This document shows, piece by piece, positions 46,027-55,800 of a stretch of 64,000 bases of DNA (the first letter of the stretch is position 1; every line of letters begins with the position of its first letter). The stretch covers positions 87,142 through 151,141 of the forward strand of contig NZ_JALIRM010000015.1 of assembly GCF_022900255.1 (NCBI RefSeq). Direction: 5' to 3'. The notes under the pieces are model-generated. The model was not told the DNA's origin and did not search any database. It saw only the letters and a list, made by a program, of their open reading frames with translations. Origin of the DNA: Lederbergia wuyishanensis. GTDB lineage: Bacteria > Bacillota > Bacilli > Bacillales > Bacillaceae_C. A program made the position numbers and the translations under genes.

Positions 46027-46130
46027 AATTAGATAGTGAAGAAATAGACGCTTGGATGTTGAGCTAAACTGCACTTATTGTCTAATCTAACAATAAAGGG
46101 TGCAGTTCAAATCCAAGCGTTTATCTAATT
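46027..46130. repeat. 104-nt nested palindrome downstream of ald
   Basis: The ends AATTAGATA (46027-46035) and TATCTAATT (46122-46130) are perfect inverted copies. Inside, ACGCTTGGAT (46048-46057) pairs with ATCCAAGCGT (46111-46120), ACTGCAC (46068-46074) with GTGCAGT (46100-46106), and TTATTGT (46075-46081) with ACAATAA (46090-46096), leaving an 8-base loop. It is too long and has too little T-run for a typical terminator. It may be an RNA structure, a bidirectional terminator, or a MITE-like repeat. Confidence 0.75.
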
Positions 46131-46375
46131 GCATATATCAACAACCGGCTCGCTGTATTCAATCTTTTTCTACTTTCAGTGAAATAATCTAGAAATATCA
46201 ATAGAAACATACTGGTTAAATCAGAGTCCTTTATTTCCTAGATATAGAGAAATCATTTTCTACATTAGCTGTAACCGATGTTGGGATATAGTTAATCTGG
46301 ATGGAATGGTTAAAAAATTTATTAGATGATTATTGAAGAGAAGACCAAATCTAAGACTTAGTCTTCTCATGTAAA

Positions 46376-47467
46376 TTATAGGACAAGTGTTTTTGGAAAC
46401 TTAGTCAATACTTCGACTCCGCTTTCCGTGACTAAAACATCGTCTTCAATTCTGACACCTGCAACTCCCGGTACATAAATTCCTGGTTCAATAGTAAATA
46501 CCATTCCTGGCTTAAGCTCAAGCTTATTCGTAGCTGTCATGGAAGGATACTCGTGAACACTAATTCCAAGCCCGTGGCCCAATCGATGCGGAAAATATTC
46601 CCCATATCCAGCCTGGTGTATTATATCTCTTGCAATTGAATCAAGATCTTTCGCAAGCACTCCTGGCCGTGTGGCATTGACCGCTGCCTCTTCTGCTTTC
46701 AAAACTGTTTGATATATCTTTTCTTGTTCTTGATTAATATCCCCGTATGCAACGGTTCTCGTAATATCAGAACAGTATCCTTCATAAATAACACCAAGAT
46801 CAAATAATACGAAATCGCCTTTTTTTATTTTTGTTGCTCCTGGAGTTCCGTGAGGGGAAGCGGCATTGGCACCAGCAAGAACCATTGTATCGAACGACAT
46901 ACCGGAAACACCTTTTTTCTTCACTTCATATTCGATCGCTGCTATGATATCTTGTTCGGATTTACCTTCTTTAATTTCATTAACTCCGACTTGAACGGCA
47001 AAATCTGCAAGCTCACACGCTTTTCGAAGTAAAAACAGTTCATTATCATCTTTTATCATTCTAAGTTGATGAAGGACCTCTTCAGCGCTATAAAAAGATG
47101 CTCCCTCAAATCGCGATAAAAGCTCTTCATATCTTTCTACATTTAGATGTTCTTTTTCAATTGCCCATTTATGTACTTTACTAATACGTGCATTTACTCG
47201 TTCCTCAACAAAGTCCCAAGGTCTCTCCGTATCACTATATCCAATGATTTCGAAATTCCATCCCGATTTTTTTGCATCATTCACTTCCATTTTTGGACAA
47301 ATTAAAAACGGTTCTTTCTCTGGAAATACGGCAAGTCCTAATAAACGTTCATGAGGATCGCTTAAAAAACCGGATAAGTAAAAAACATTATCAGGTGATG
47401 TAATAAATGCAGCGTCGATTTGTTCCCTTTTAAGCCAATTTGTAAGTTTCGTTAACCTTTCGTTCAA
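46376..47467 (-). CDS. M24-family Xaa-Pro peptidase
   Basis: 363-residue pita-bread-fold metallopeptidase (PepQ/YkvY type), which probably cleaves X-Pro dipeptides. The N-terminal creatinase-like domain (about 1-120) is followed by the catalytic domain with the five metal ligands in FDLGVIYEGYCSDITRT (two Asp), LGHGLGISVHEYP (His), FTIEPGIYVPG (Glu) and RIEDDVLVT (Glu). It starts at TTG 47467 after AAAGGGG. Length equals that of B. subtilis YkvY, but orthology was not tested. Monocistronic, convergent with ald. Confidence 0.92.
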   Translation of the reverse strand: MNERLTKLTNWLKREQIDAAFITSPDNVFYLSGFLSDPHERLLGLAVFPEKEPFLICPKMEVNDAKKSGWNFEIIGYSDTERPWDFVEERVNARISKVHKWAIEKEHLNVERYEELLSRFEGASFYSAEEVLHQLRMIKDDNELFLLRKACELADFAVQVGVNEIKEGKSEQDIIAAIEYEVKKKGVSGMSFDTMVLAGANAASPHGTPGATKIKKGDFVLFDLGVIYEGYCSDITRTVAYGDINQEQEKIYQTVLKAEEAAVNATRPGVLAKDLDSIARDIIHQAGYGEYFPHRLGHGLGISVHEYPSMTATNKLELKPGMVFTIEPGIYVPGVAGVRIEDDVLVTESGVEVLTKFPKTLVL

Positions 47468-47729
47468 TGGAATTCAGCCCCTTTATATTTTATAATCAGT
47501 TAAAGCCCTCGATCAGTAATCTAAATGTTTTCTTTATGATAAATCAACAGTGTTAGCTAGGCATGTTCACACAATTGTACGCATGAACTTCGGATTCGCT
47601 TGGTGTTTGCATTTCTTCGTATGATAAAAGAGTATCAGTTTTTTTTGATTAAGAAAAGAAATAGAAGGGAAATGTGAAGAATGGCTAGAAGTTGTATAAG
47701 GAAGAATCTATGAAGGAGTGTTTTTACAA

Positions 47730-48413
47730 ATGAAAGTTTCTTATCATGGTCATTCAGTTGTAAAAATTGAAACAGAGGGTAAAACTATTTTGTTTGATCC
47801 CTTTATTACGGGTAACTCATTAACGGATTTACAAGCAGAGAATGAAAAGGCAGATGCCATCATATTAACCCATGGACACGGCGACCATGTAGGTGATACA
47901 GAAGCAATTGCAAAACGCTGTAATTCTTTAGTTGTTGCACCAAACGAACTTGCGGTCTATTTGGGTTGGAAAGGACTGAATACACACGGAATGAACATTG
48001 GTGGTGCATACGATTTTCATTTTGGGAAGGTAAAATATACGCAAGCTTTTCATAGTTCAGCTGTTGTAACCGAAGACCAGCAAATTATCTATATGGGGAT
48101 GCCGACTGGAGTTCTCTTCACTGCTGAAGGAAAAACAATTTACCATGCAGGAGATACAGCCTTATTTTCAGATATGAAATTGATTGGAGAACTTAACTCA
48201 ATTGATCTGGCATTCTTGCCAATTGGAGATAATTTTACGATGGGGCCAGAAGATGCTGCTATTGCTGCCAAACTAATCGGAGCAAAGTTAGTCGTTCCGG
48301 TTCATTACAATACATTTCCTCCTATTAGACAGAATCCACAAAACTTTATCGATCTGCTAGAAGATCATATTACTGGGAAAATCTTAGAGGTAGGAGAAAC
48401 AATAGAACTTTAA
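47730..48413 (+). CDS. ytkL: Metal-dependent hydrolase YtkL (UPF0173)
   Basis: 227 residues, the same length as B. subtilis YtkL. Metallo-beta-lactamase fold with the zinc-ligand motif [10 protein letters not shown] near 52-61, [20 protein letters not shown] and the C-terminal [13 protein letters not shown]0173 members are predicted hydrolases with unknown substrate. ATG 47730 follows GAAGGAGTG; an in-frame GTG inside that site is rejected. Confidence 0.93.
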   Translation: MKVSYHGHSVVKIETEGKTILFDPFITGNSLTDLQAENEKADAIILTHGHGDHVGDTEAIAKRCNSLVVAPNELAVYLGWKGLNTHGMNIGGAYDFHFGKVKYTQAFHSSAVVTEDQQIIYMGMPTGVLFTAEGKTIYHAGDTALFSDMKLIGELNSIDLAFLPIGDNFTMGPEDAAIAAKLIGAKLVVPVHYNTFPPIRQNPQNFIDLLEDHITGKILEVGETIEL

Positions 48414-48482
48414 TGATAAAGATGGTTTTTTACTACAGCCTTCTTGCATACAATAACAAAAAGTATACAAGGAGGCTTTTCC

Positions 48483-48722
48483 GTGAAAAATCGATATTTA
48501 CTTTGTTTACTTCTATGCGCGGCATTATTGTATATTGCTTTGCCCTTCCTTACAGTGAGTTCAGCAGGATTAGAAGGAGTCTTTGCCATTTCATGGTTAG
48601 CATTTGCATTTATCGTTATCGCTGGAAATTTATCAGCACTTCTATTTGCACCGAAAAGAAATAACCTTATAAGGGAAAAGCAAAATTTACGTTCTGAAAT
48701 CAAGCGATTGCGTGCTCGTTAA
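48483..48722 (+). CDS. Small two-helix membrane protein, unknown
   Basis: 79 residues from a GTG 7 nt after AAGGAGG. Two hydrophobic segments (LLCLLLCAALLYIALPFL and ISWLAFAFIVIAGNLSALLF) are followed by a basic C-terminal tail (PKRNNLIREKQNLRSEIKRL), probably cytoplasmic. The frame extends upstream to 48444 without a ribosome binding site. It lies between ytkL and ytoI on the same strand. Not recognised. Confidence 0.7.
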   Translation: MKNRYLLCLLLCAALLYIALPFLTVSSAGLEGVFAISWLAFAFIVIAGNLSALLFAPKRNNLIREKQNLRSEIKRLRAR

Positions 48723-48800
48723 ATTCCCACAAATTGCTAGGAGTGCCTTTTCTCGATATAATATGTGTATAGTTAATGGTTGGAGAAAAGGGTGAAAAGC

Positions 48801-50111
48801 TTGTCTACAAAGCATGAACAAATTATTCGCCATATAGATAGTCTTCCAATAGGCGAAAAAATATCGGTAAGACAAATTGCTAAATTGCTGGGAGTGAGTG
48901 AGGGAACAGCGTATAGAGCAATTAAAGATGCTGAAAATAAAGGATATGTCAGCACAATTGAACGTGTTGGTACGATTAGAATAGAGCGGAAGAAAAAGGA
49001 AAATTTTGAGAAGTTAACATTCGCAGAAATTGTAAATATCATTGATGGCCAAGTTTTAGGAGGAAAAGCGGGTCTCCACAAGACACTAACAAAGTTTGTT
49101 ATTGGTGCAATGAAAATTGACGCAATGATGAGATATACAGGTGCTGGGAATCTGCTGATTGTTGGAAATCGAACGGAAGTTCATGAGCATGCACTAAAAG
49201 CGGGTGCAGCAGTTCTAATTACAGGTGGCTTTGATACGAGTGAAGCTGTAAAGAGGCTAGCCGATGAGTTAGAGCTTCCCATTTTATCTACTAGCTATGA
49301 TACATTTACAGTGGCGACCATGATTAATAGGGCAATTTATGATCAATTAATAAAAAAAGAGATTATTTTAGTAGAAGATATACTGACGCCACCATCGAAA
49401 GCCGCATGCATGACGGTTAAAAATACCGTTAGTGACTGGTATACAAAAAAGAAAGAAACAAACCATAGTCGATTTCCTGTTATTGATTCTAATCAGAAAG
49501 TGCTTGGAATGGTGACAGGAAAAGATGTAATTGGACAAGATGAATTATTATTAATCGAAAAAGTGATGACAAAAAATCCACTAACCGTTGGATTAAAAAC
49601 GAGTGTTGCATCTGTTGCTCACATGATGATTTGGGAAGGAATTGAAGTATTACCAGTAGTAAATGACCAACAGCGTTTCGAAGGGATTATAAGTAGACAA
49701 GATGTTCTAAAGGCCCTTCAGATGATTCAACGCCAACCTCATGTAGGAGAGACAATTGACGACACAGTTTCAAAACAACTTTCGTCATGGGAAAATACTG
49801 GGGATACATCATTTTTGTTTGAAGTTACACCGCAAATGACGAACCAACTTGGAACGATTTCCTACGGAGTATTTACATCGATTGTGGTAGAGGCAGCGAA
49901 CCGTATTTTTCGACAGCAGAAAAAAGGGGAACTAGCCGTTGAAAATATGACCATATATTTTCTTAAACCAGCCCAAATGGAAAGTCTTCTATCCGTTCAG
50001 CCTAAAATTCTTGAGGCGGGAAGGAAGTTCGGAAAAGTAGATGTAGAAGTATTTAATGGAACAGAGTTGATTGGGAAAGCATTATTAATGTGTAAGTTAA
50101 TAGATAAGTGA
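48801..50111 (+). CDS. ytoI: HTH-DRTGG-CBS-hotdog regulator YtoI
   Basis: 436 residues with the multi-domain layout of B. subtilis YtoI (439): an N-terminal HTH (ISVRQIAKLLGVSEGTAYRA), a DRTGG domain (about 65-175, VIDGQVLGGKAGLHKTLTKF), two CBS domains (about 195-312, IEKVMTKNPLTVGLKTSVAS), and a C-terminal thioesterase-like hotdog domain (VTPQMTNQLGTISYGVFTSI). The TTG at 48801 matches the family N-terminus (STKHEQI) and follows AAAGGGTG; an upstream TTG at 48780 is rejected. DNA and ligand targets unknown. Confidence 0.93.
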   Translation: MSTKHEQIIRHIDSLPIGEKISVRQIAKLLGVSEGTAYRAIKDAENKGYVSTIERVGTIRIERKKKENFEKLTFAEIVNIIDGQVLGGKAGLHKTLTKFVIGAMKIDAMMRYTGAGNLLIVGNRTEVHEHALKAGAAVLITGGFDTSEAVKRLADELELPILSTSYDTFTVATMINRAIYDQLIKKEIILVEDILTPPSKAACMTVKNTVSDWYTKKKETNHSRFPVIDSNQKVLGMVTGKDVIGQDELLLIEKVMTKNPLTVGLKTSVASVAHMMIWEGIEVLPVVNDQQRFEGIISRQDVLKALQMIQRQPHVGETIDDTVSKQLSSWENTGDTSFLFEVTPQMTNQLGTISYGVFTSIVVEAANRIFRQQKKGELAVENMTIYFLKPAQMESLLSVQPKILEAGRKFGKVDVEVFNGTELIGKALLMCKLIDK

Positions 50112-50122
50112 TAAAAAAAATG

Positions 50123-50153
50123 AAGAGGCTATTTTCAGTTGAAATAGCCTCTT
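50123..50153. terminator. Bidirectional terminator between ytoI and ytpI
   Basis: Perfect 12-bp stem AAGAGGCTATTT / AAATAGCCTCTT with an A-run before it, between convergent genes. Confidence 0.85.
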
Positions 50154-50159
50154 CTAACA

Positions 50160-50465
50160 TTAGGATTTCGACATTTCCTCAGCTTCTTTAATTACATATG
50201 GTACATGGTGGCGATATGCCTTATACCCAATCCATGCGCTAAATCCACCCATTAATATAAACACCGCTGCGATAATATATGTGAGCGTTGTATCATACAA
50301 AAAAAGCTGGTTTATACCGAATAACAATACAAAAAGACCTAATGCCACACTAGATTTACCGTTGAGCATTTTTTTCTCCATCGGTCTTCTGCTGCGTACG
50401 TATTTTATTTTATAAAAAACATAAAAAGAAAATGATATTATGATAAAGAAAACCAAAAATGGCAT
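50160..50465 (-). CDS. ytpI: Small membrane protein YtpI
   Basis: 101 residues (100 in B. subtilis) with three hydrophobic segments (about 1-18, 37-52 and 57-78) and a charged end. The pattern ALGLFVLLFGINQLFLYDTT followed by LMGGFSAWIGYKAYRHHVPY identifies the YtpI family. Function unknown. Position between ytoI and nrnA matches B. subtilis. Confidence 0.88.
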   Translation of the reverse strand: MPFLVFFIIISFSFYVFYKIKYVRSRRPMEKKMLNGKSSVALGLFVLLFGINQLFLYDTTLTYIIAAVFILMGGFSAWIGYKAYRHHVPYVIKEAEEMSKS

Positions 50466-50593
50466 TGTAAAAATGGCCTCCGTTTCATGTTTATATAATG
50501 ATTCTTTTATTGTAACGATAAAAGAGCTAAAATTCTACTTAAGAGAAATGAATATTAAATGACAAAAAGTTGAATGAAGAAAAGAGGCACATG

Positions 50594-51529
50594 ATGAAAC
50601 AACAAATTTTAGAGACAATTAAACAGTACGATACTATCATTATTCATCGACATGTTAGGCCGGACCCCGATGCATACGGTTCTCAAGGGGGGTTAGCAGA
50701 AATATTAAAAGCTTCATTTCCAAATAAAAAGATATATGCGGTTGGCAAACGTGATACGACCCTCGATTATTTGTTTGTGCCTGATATAATCGAGGATCAA
50801 CAATATGAAGGAGCTTTAGTCATTGTTTGTGACACAGCAAATCAAGAGAGAATTTGTGATGAGCGTTATTCAATGGGGGATATGTTAATGAAAATTGATC
50901 ATCACCCAAATGAAGATCCATATGGTGATTTGCTTTGGGTCGAAACTTCTGCTTCCTCCACTAGTGAAATGATCTACGATTTTTATTTATACGGTAAGCA
51001 AGACGGATTAAAAATGACGGATGATGGAGCAAGATTGATTTTCTCTGGAATCGTTGGGGATACAGGTCGATTTATTTATCCAAGCACAACCAAAAAGACG
51101 TTCGATTATGCTGGTGAATTAATTGGCTATCAATTCGATCGAACTTTATTGTTCAATGAAATGTATGAGATGGAGCCAAAATTAATCAAACTACAAGGTT
51201 ATGTATATGATCATTTTAAAATGAATGAGGATGGTGCCGCTACTATTGAGTTAACAAAGGATATACTTGATACTTATGATGTAACTGCATCAGAAGCGTC
51301 AATTCTTGTAAGCTCGTTAGGAAGCATCAAAGGAATTAAAGCTTGGTGCTTTTTTATAGAAGAAGATAAGGAAATACGAGTTCGGTTACGGTCAAAAGGG
51401 CCCATCGTCAATACAATTGCGATGAAATATAATGGTGGCGGCCATCCACTTGCTGCCGGCGCTTCCGTTTGGACATGGGAAGAAGTAGAAAAAGTAAAGC
51501 GTGAGATAGAACAAATATGCAAAAAGTAA
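50594..51529 (+). CDS. nrnA: Oligoribonuclease and pAp phosphatase NrnA
   Basis: DHH-DHHA1 phosphoesterase (B. subtilis YtqI) that degrades short RNA and hydrolyses 3'-phosphoadenosine 5'-phosphate. About 311 residues with the metal-site motifs HRHVRPDPDAYGSQ, VCDTANQER, IDHHPNEDPYGD and GDTGRF, and the DHHA1 signature YNGGGHPLAAGAS. Start ATG 50594 (or the adjacent ATG 50591) after AAAGAGG gives the B. subtilis N-terminus; the open frame begins 8 codons earlier. Confidence 0.96.
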   Translation: MKQQILETIKQYDTIIIHRHVRPDPDAYGSQGGLAEILKASFPNKKIYAVGKRDTTLDYLFVPDIIEDQQYEGALVIVCDTANQERICDERYSMGDMLMKIDHHPNEDPYGDLLWVETSASSTSEMIYDFYLYGKQDGLKMTDDGARLIFSGIVGDTGRFIYPSTTKKTFDYAGELIGYQFDRTLLFNEMYEMEPKLIKLQGYVYDHFKMNEDGAATIELTKDILDTYDVTASEASILVSSLGSIKGIKAWCFFIEEDKEIRVRLRSKGPIVNTIAMKYNGGGHPLAAGASVWTWEEVEKVKREIEQICKK

Positions 51530-51542
51530 AATGGCCGGAGCT

Positions 51543-52049
51543 TCATCCGGCCAATCTTAGTTCAACTGTAATATTAATGGTAGTATAAAAGTACATTTCC
51601 TTGACAATAAACTTATATTTTTTCCCATTTATATTCTCAACCTTATTTTCAATCGTTTTTTTTACAATATCTTTATTTTTATGAACAGTACTTAAATCTT
51701 TTGCCAACAGAGACTTTAAATCTTCTTGTATTGACTCTTCAACATTGAAAATACTTTGTCTATCCTTAATTTGATATCTTTCATATCCAACTAAATGCAC
51801 TTCAACTTTTTGGATTGTCAGCATTTCTTCATTTTTCTTGTTTAGTTCCCTGTAATCTTCTTGCCATATTGTGATTTGGTCCTGCAATTGTTTTATTTTA
51901 TTGGCTTGTTCCTCAATTAAGAATCCATTTCTTTCTTGCATAACACCAAACATATATAAAAATATGATCCAACTAATGCAACCTCCAACAGCAGCTCCAG
52001 CCAAAAAGCGTTGCCAAGAAGGTTTTCGATAAAGTGGTGGAATTCTCAT
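51543..52049 (-). CDS. ytrI: Sporulation membrane protein YtrI
   Basis: 168 residues: a short start (MRIPPLYRKPSWQRFLAGAA), one membrane segment (about 16-38), and a coiled-coil-like stretch (QANKIKQLQDQITIWQEDYR) before a soluble C-terminus. ATG 52049 overlaps the ytrH stop (ATGA) and follows CAGGAA. In B. subtilis ytrHI is a sigma-E mother-cell operon needed for normal spore formation. Confidence 0.9.
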   Translation of the reverse strand: MRIPPLYRKPSWQRFLAGAAVGGCISWIIFLYMFGVMQERNGFLIEEQANKIKQLQDQITIWQEDYRELNKKNEEMLTIQKVEVHLVGYERYQIKDRQSIFNVEESIQEDLKSLLAKDLSTVHKNKDIVKKTIENKVENINGKKYKFIVKEMYFYTTINITVELRLAG

Positions 52050-52378
52050 GAAATATATTCCTGCGTTAACCAACTAATAATAAGAGCCGCAGATTTGGCA
52101 CCGCCCATTGCTGATAAAATTAATAAAAATTGTTTAAATATATCTTTAGTGCCTCCATCTAGAAATCCTCTTTCAAAGCTATAAACTGTGTCAAATGTAC
52201 CACCTATTGCAGCAATAATGGCCCAAATTCTAATTCTATCACCTATTTTTGTTATTTCTGTCAATAGTGGTTCACCTGTAATAAAGGCAGCCAATCCACC
52301 AATCAAGGAACCTCCAATCATGACACCAAAAGCGATAAAGAAACAATTAAAAAACGTTGGAAAGAAAGCCTCATCCAT
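52046..52378 (-). CDS. ytrH: Sporulation membrane protein YtrH
   Basis: 110 residues (about 113 in B. subtilis) with three hydrophobic segments: FFPTFFNCFFIAFGVMIGGS, RIWAIIAAIGGTFDTVYSFE and FLLILSAMGGAKSAALIISW. ATG 52378 follows GGAGATG; ten upstream in-frame codons are excluded. First gene of ytrHI, coupled to ytrI, behind a sigma-E-like promoter. Confidence 0.92.
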   Translation of the reverse strand: MDEAFFPTFFNCFFIAFGVMIGGSLIGGLAAFITGEPLLTEITKIGDRIRIWAIIAAIGGTFDTVYSFERGFLDGGTKDIFKQFLLILSAMGGAKSAALIISWLTQEYIS

Positions 52379-52437
52379 GACACCATCTCCAATTTTTTGT
52401 GATTGCATTTATTATTGAATATATGGGACAAAGTGTT

Positions 52438-52467
52438 ATTGTATGAAAAATAGAAATCGAACATATT
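52438..52467 (-). promoter_or_regulatory. Predicted sigma-E promoter of ytrHI
   Basis: On the minus strand AATATGTT (52467-52460), 14-bp spacer, CATACAAT (52445-52438). The -10 is a perfect sigma-E element, placed about 60 bp before ytrH. It agrees with the known mother-cell expression of this operon in B. subtilis. Confidence 0.7.
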
Positions 52468-52542
52468 TTCTTTTTTCGCCAGCTAGTCCATAATAGAAGT
52501 GGGTTCAAGTATTTAATATTTTTTTGATTTCCATATCAGTAC

Positions 52543-52806
52543 TTGCTTTCCTTAGGTCAAAAAACAATTGTAAACCGCTTTGATGATCAAGAATCGCTCA
52601 TCGGTGTTGCAGTTGTTCCTTTAGGCATAAAACATTTGCCCTGCAAGTCATATTTAATGTTGACTTATGAAAGTGAAAAGATAGTATATTTACTTATCAA
52701 TGAAACGAGAATTTGGCGCTTAACGTATGATTCATTCCACCTATGTATTAGAAAGTTTCTCCCGCCTTCCAGTGTTAGCTATTGGGAGATTAAAGATTTT
52801 ATTTAA
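52543..52806 (+). CDS. Unrecognised ORF upstream of dnaE, start unclear
   Basis: Up to 87 codons with normal-looking codon use (VNRFDDQESLIGVAVVPLGI ... FLPPSSVSYWEIKDFI), ending 21 nt before dnaE. The only start near its 5' end is a TTG at 52543 without a ribosome binding site, and an in-frame stop (TGA at 52525) lies just upstream. It could be a real small gene with an unusual start, or the remains of a gene whose 5' end has been lost. No family recognised. Confidence 0.4.
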   Translation: MLSLGQKTIVNRFDDQESLIGVAVVPLGIKHLPCKSYLMLTYESEKIVYLLINETRIWRLTYDSFHLCIRKFLPPSSVSYWEIKDFI

Positions 52807-52827
52807 AAAAGGGAAAGGGTGAGGACA

Positions 52828-55800
52828 TTGATTTTTTCCCATTTACAAATATCAACTTCATATAGTTTATTATCTAGTACCATCTCCATTGAATCTCTAG
52901 TTGAGAAAGCTAAGGAATATAATTATTCTGCGTTAGCTATTACGGACCATAATGTTTTATATGGGGCATTGCCATTTTATAAGGCATGTATAAAAGCTAA
53001 GATAAAGCCAATTATTGGATTAACTGCTGATGTGTTGTTAATTGAAGGCGAAGCATATTCATTCGTGTTATTGGCAAAAAATAATGAAGGCTATAAAAAT
53101 TTAGTAAAAATATCAAGTTACATAAAAACATCCAGCGAAAGGCGTATACCTTGGGAAAAATTCAAACCTTTGACAAGCGGATTAATCGGGTTGGCCTCTC
53201 CGCGTTATGGGAAAATAGGACAGCATATATCTGAAGGTAATATGAGCGAGGCAGCTGCTTTAGTAAAAAATTTTGTAGAGTCATTTGAAGAGGATTCCTT
53301 TTATTTAACTATGCAAAATTTTGGCACGGATACAGACGTATCTATGAACAAATCAATTCTTTCAATATCCAAAAAGATGAATATCCCTATTGTGGCAACG
53401 AATAATGTTCATTTTTTAGAGGAAGATGATTCATTCGCATATACTTGTTTAAAAGCCATACGTGACGGTGAAAAACTATCCAACTTTGAGGGACAAACAG
53501 GGGAAGAAAGCGAATATTACTTTAAAAGTCAGCAAGAAATGGCGGAATTATTTTCTGACATTCCGGACGCTTTGGAAAATACGTTAAAAATTGTAGACTG
53601 CTGTAATGTCATGATTAAAACACATCAACAACTTTTGCCGAAGTACCCTATTCCAAAAGGTGAAAATGCTGATGAACTTCTAAAAAAATTATGTTTTACC
53701 GGTTTAAAGGATCGAGTAGCCCACGCGAATCAACAATATATAGAAAGATTACACTACGAATTAAATGTAATAGACAAAATGGGTTTCAATGACTACTTTT
53801 TAATAGTTTGGGATTTTATGAAGTTTTCAAGGGAACAAGCAATATTAACGGGACCGGGGCGAGGCTCCGCTGCTGGGTCATTAGTTGCGTATGTACTTGG
53901 TATTACTGATGTTGACCCAATAGAACATGGTCTGTTATTTGAAAGGTTTCTCAATCCCGAGCGGATTAGTATGCCAGATATTGATATAGACTTTCCTGAC
54001 CATAGAAGAGATGAAGTAATTGAATATGTGATGAATAAATATGGAAAATTGCATGTAGCTCAGATCCTTACGTTTGGAACATTTGCTACAAGAGCGGCTA
54101 TTCGTGATACAGCTAGAGTTTTTGGGATGAATTCAAGAGAATTAGATCAGCTTTCAAGACTCATTCCATCGAGATTATCAAACCTTGCACAAGCTTATAA
54201 AGAGTCAGATGGTTTACAGGCATTTGTAAACGAATCAGAATTAAATCGAAAACTTTACGAAACAGCTTTAAAGATAGAAGGTCTACCTCGTCATACTTCT
54301 ACTCATGCTGCGGGAGTGGTTATTTCTGAAAAGCCACTAACAGATATTATCCCGATCCAAGGTGGAGAATCTAGTACGTATTTGACTCAATTCCCCATGG
54401 AAGACTTAGAAGAAATTGGACTTTTAAAGATGGATTTTCTTGGTCTTCGGAATTTGTCATTACTAGAAAGAGTTGTAAAAAGCGTTGAATTTAGGATTGG
54501 AAAAAAAATAAACCCGAAAGAGATTTCTTTTTACGATGAGAAAACATTCAACATGCTTAGAAAAGGAGATACGACCGGGATTTTTCAGTTGGAGTCAGAA
54601 GGAATGCGAAAAGTTCTTCGTGAACTAGGTCCAACAGAGTTTGAAGATATCGTTGCGGTCAATGCTTTATATCGGCCTGGTCCAATGGAAAATATTCCAG
54701 AATACATTGCACGCAAACACGGAAAAAAGAAAGTTCATTTTCTTCATCCAGACCTAAAAGCGATACTAGAGCTCACTTATGGAGTTATTGTTTATCAGGA
54801 GCAAATTATGCAAATTGCTTCTATAATGGCAGGATTTACTCTTGGTGAAGCTGATTTATTACGGAGAGCTGTAAGTAAGAAAAAGAAAGAAGTATTGGAC
54901 CAGGAGCGCAAGCACTTTGTATCTGGAGCTTTAAAAAAAGGTCACGATGAAAAAATAGCCAATGAGACCTACGATTTAATAGTTCGTTTTGCGAATTATG
55001 GCTTTAATAGAAGTCACGCAGTAGCATATAGCATCATTTCATGGCAGCTTAGCTTTTTAAAAGCAAATTATCCAGAAGATTTTATGGCAGCTTTACTCAC
55101 TTCAGTGGTAGGAAATGAAGAAAAACAAGCCGAATACATTACTGAAGTAAGACATATGGGGATCAAGGTATTGAGTCCCTCCGTAAACCATAGCCATTAT
55201 CCATTTATTGCTGAAAAAGATGGAATTCGTTTTAGTCTTGCTGCTATTAAAGGAATCGGTGCCACTACATTAAAAGAAATCATTAGAGCTCGAAACGTAA
55301 AGCCGTTTAAAGACTTATTTGATTTTTGCTTAAGAGTACCAACAAGAGCGGTTAATCGGAAAATTATGGAAGGGCTTATTTTATCAGGGGCATTTGATGA
55401 ATTTGGATATGATCGGGCGGTGTTATTAGCTACTTTAGATGTTGCCATGGAGCATGCCGAATTAATGCGACCGTCTGAGGAAACTCCTGATCTATTTGAA
55501 CATGATGATATGTTTAGAATTCAACCAAAGTATGTTGAAGTAGAGCCTATTAGTTCAACCGATAAATTATTGTTGGAAAAACAAGCTCTCGGTTTATATA
55601 TTTCAGATCATCCTGTTTCTATGTATGCTGAACGCTTCCAATCAGTTGGCACAGTTCCGCTTGTCGAATTGAAACAAAAACAAAGAAGCATATCTATTGG
55701 AGTTTATTTAACAAGTGTTAAAACAATTAGAACTAAAAAAGGTGAATTGATGGCGTTTATAAAGATGAGTGACTCTACAGGCGACATTGAAGGGGTCCTT

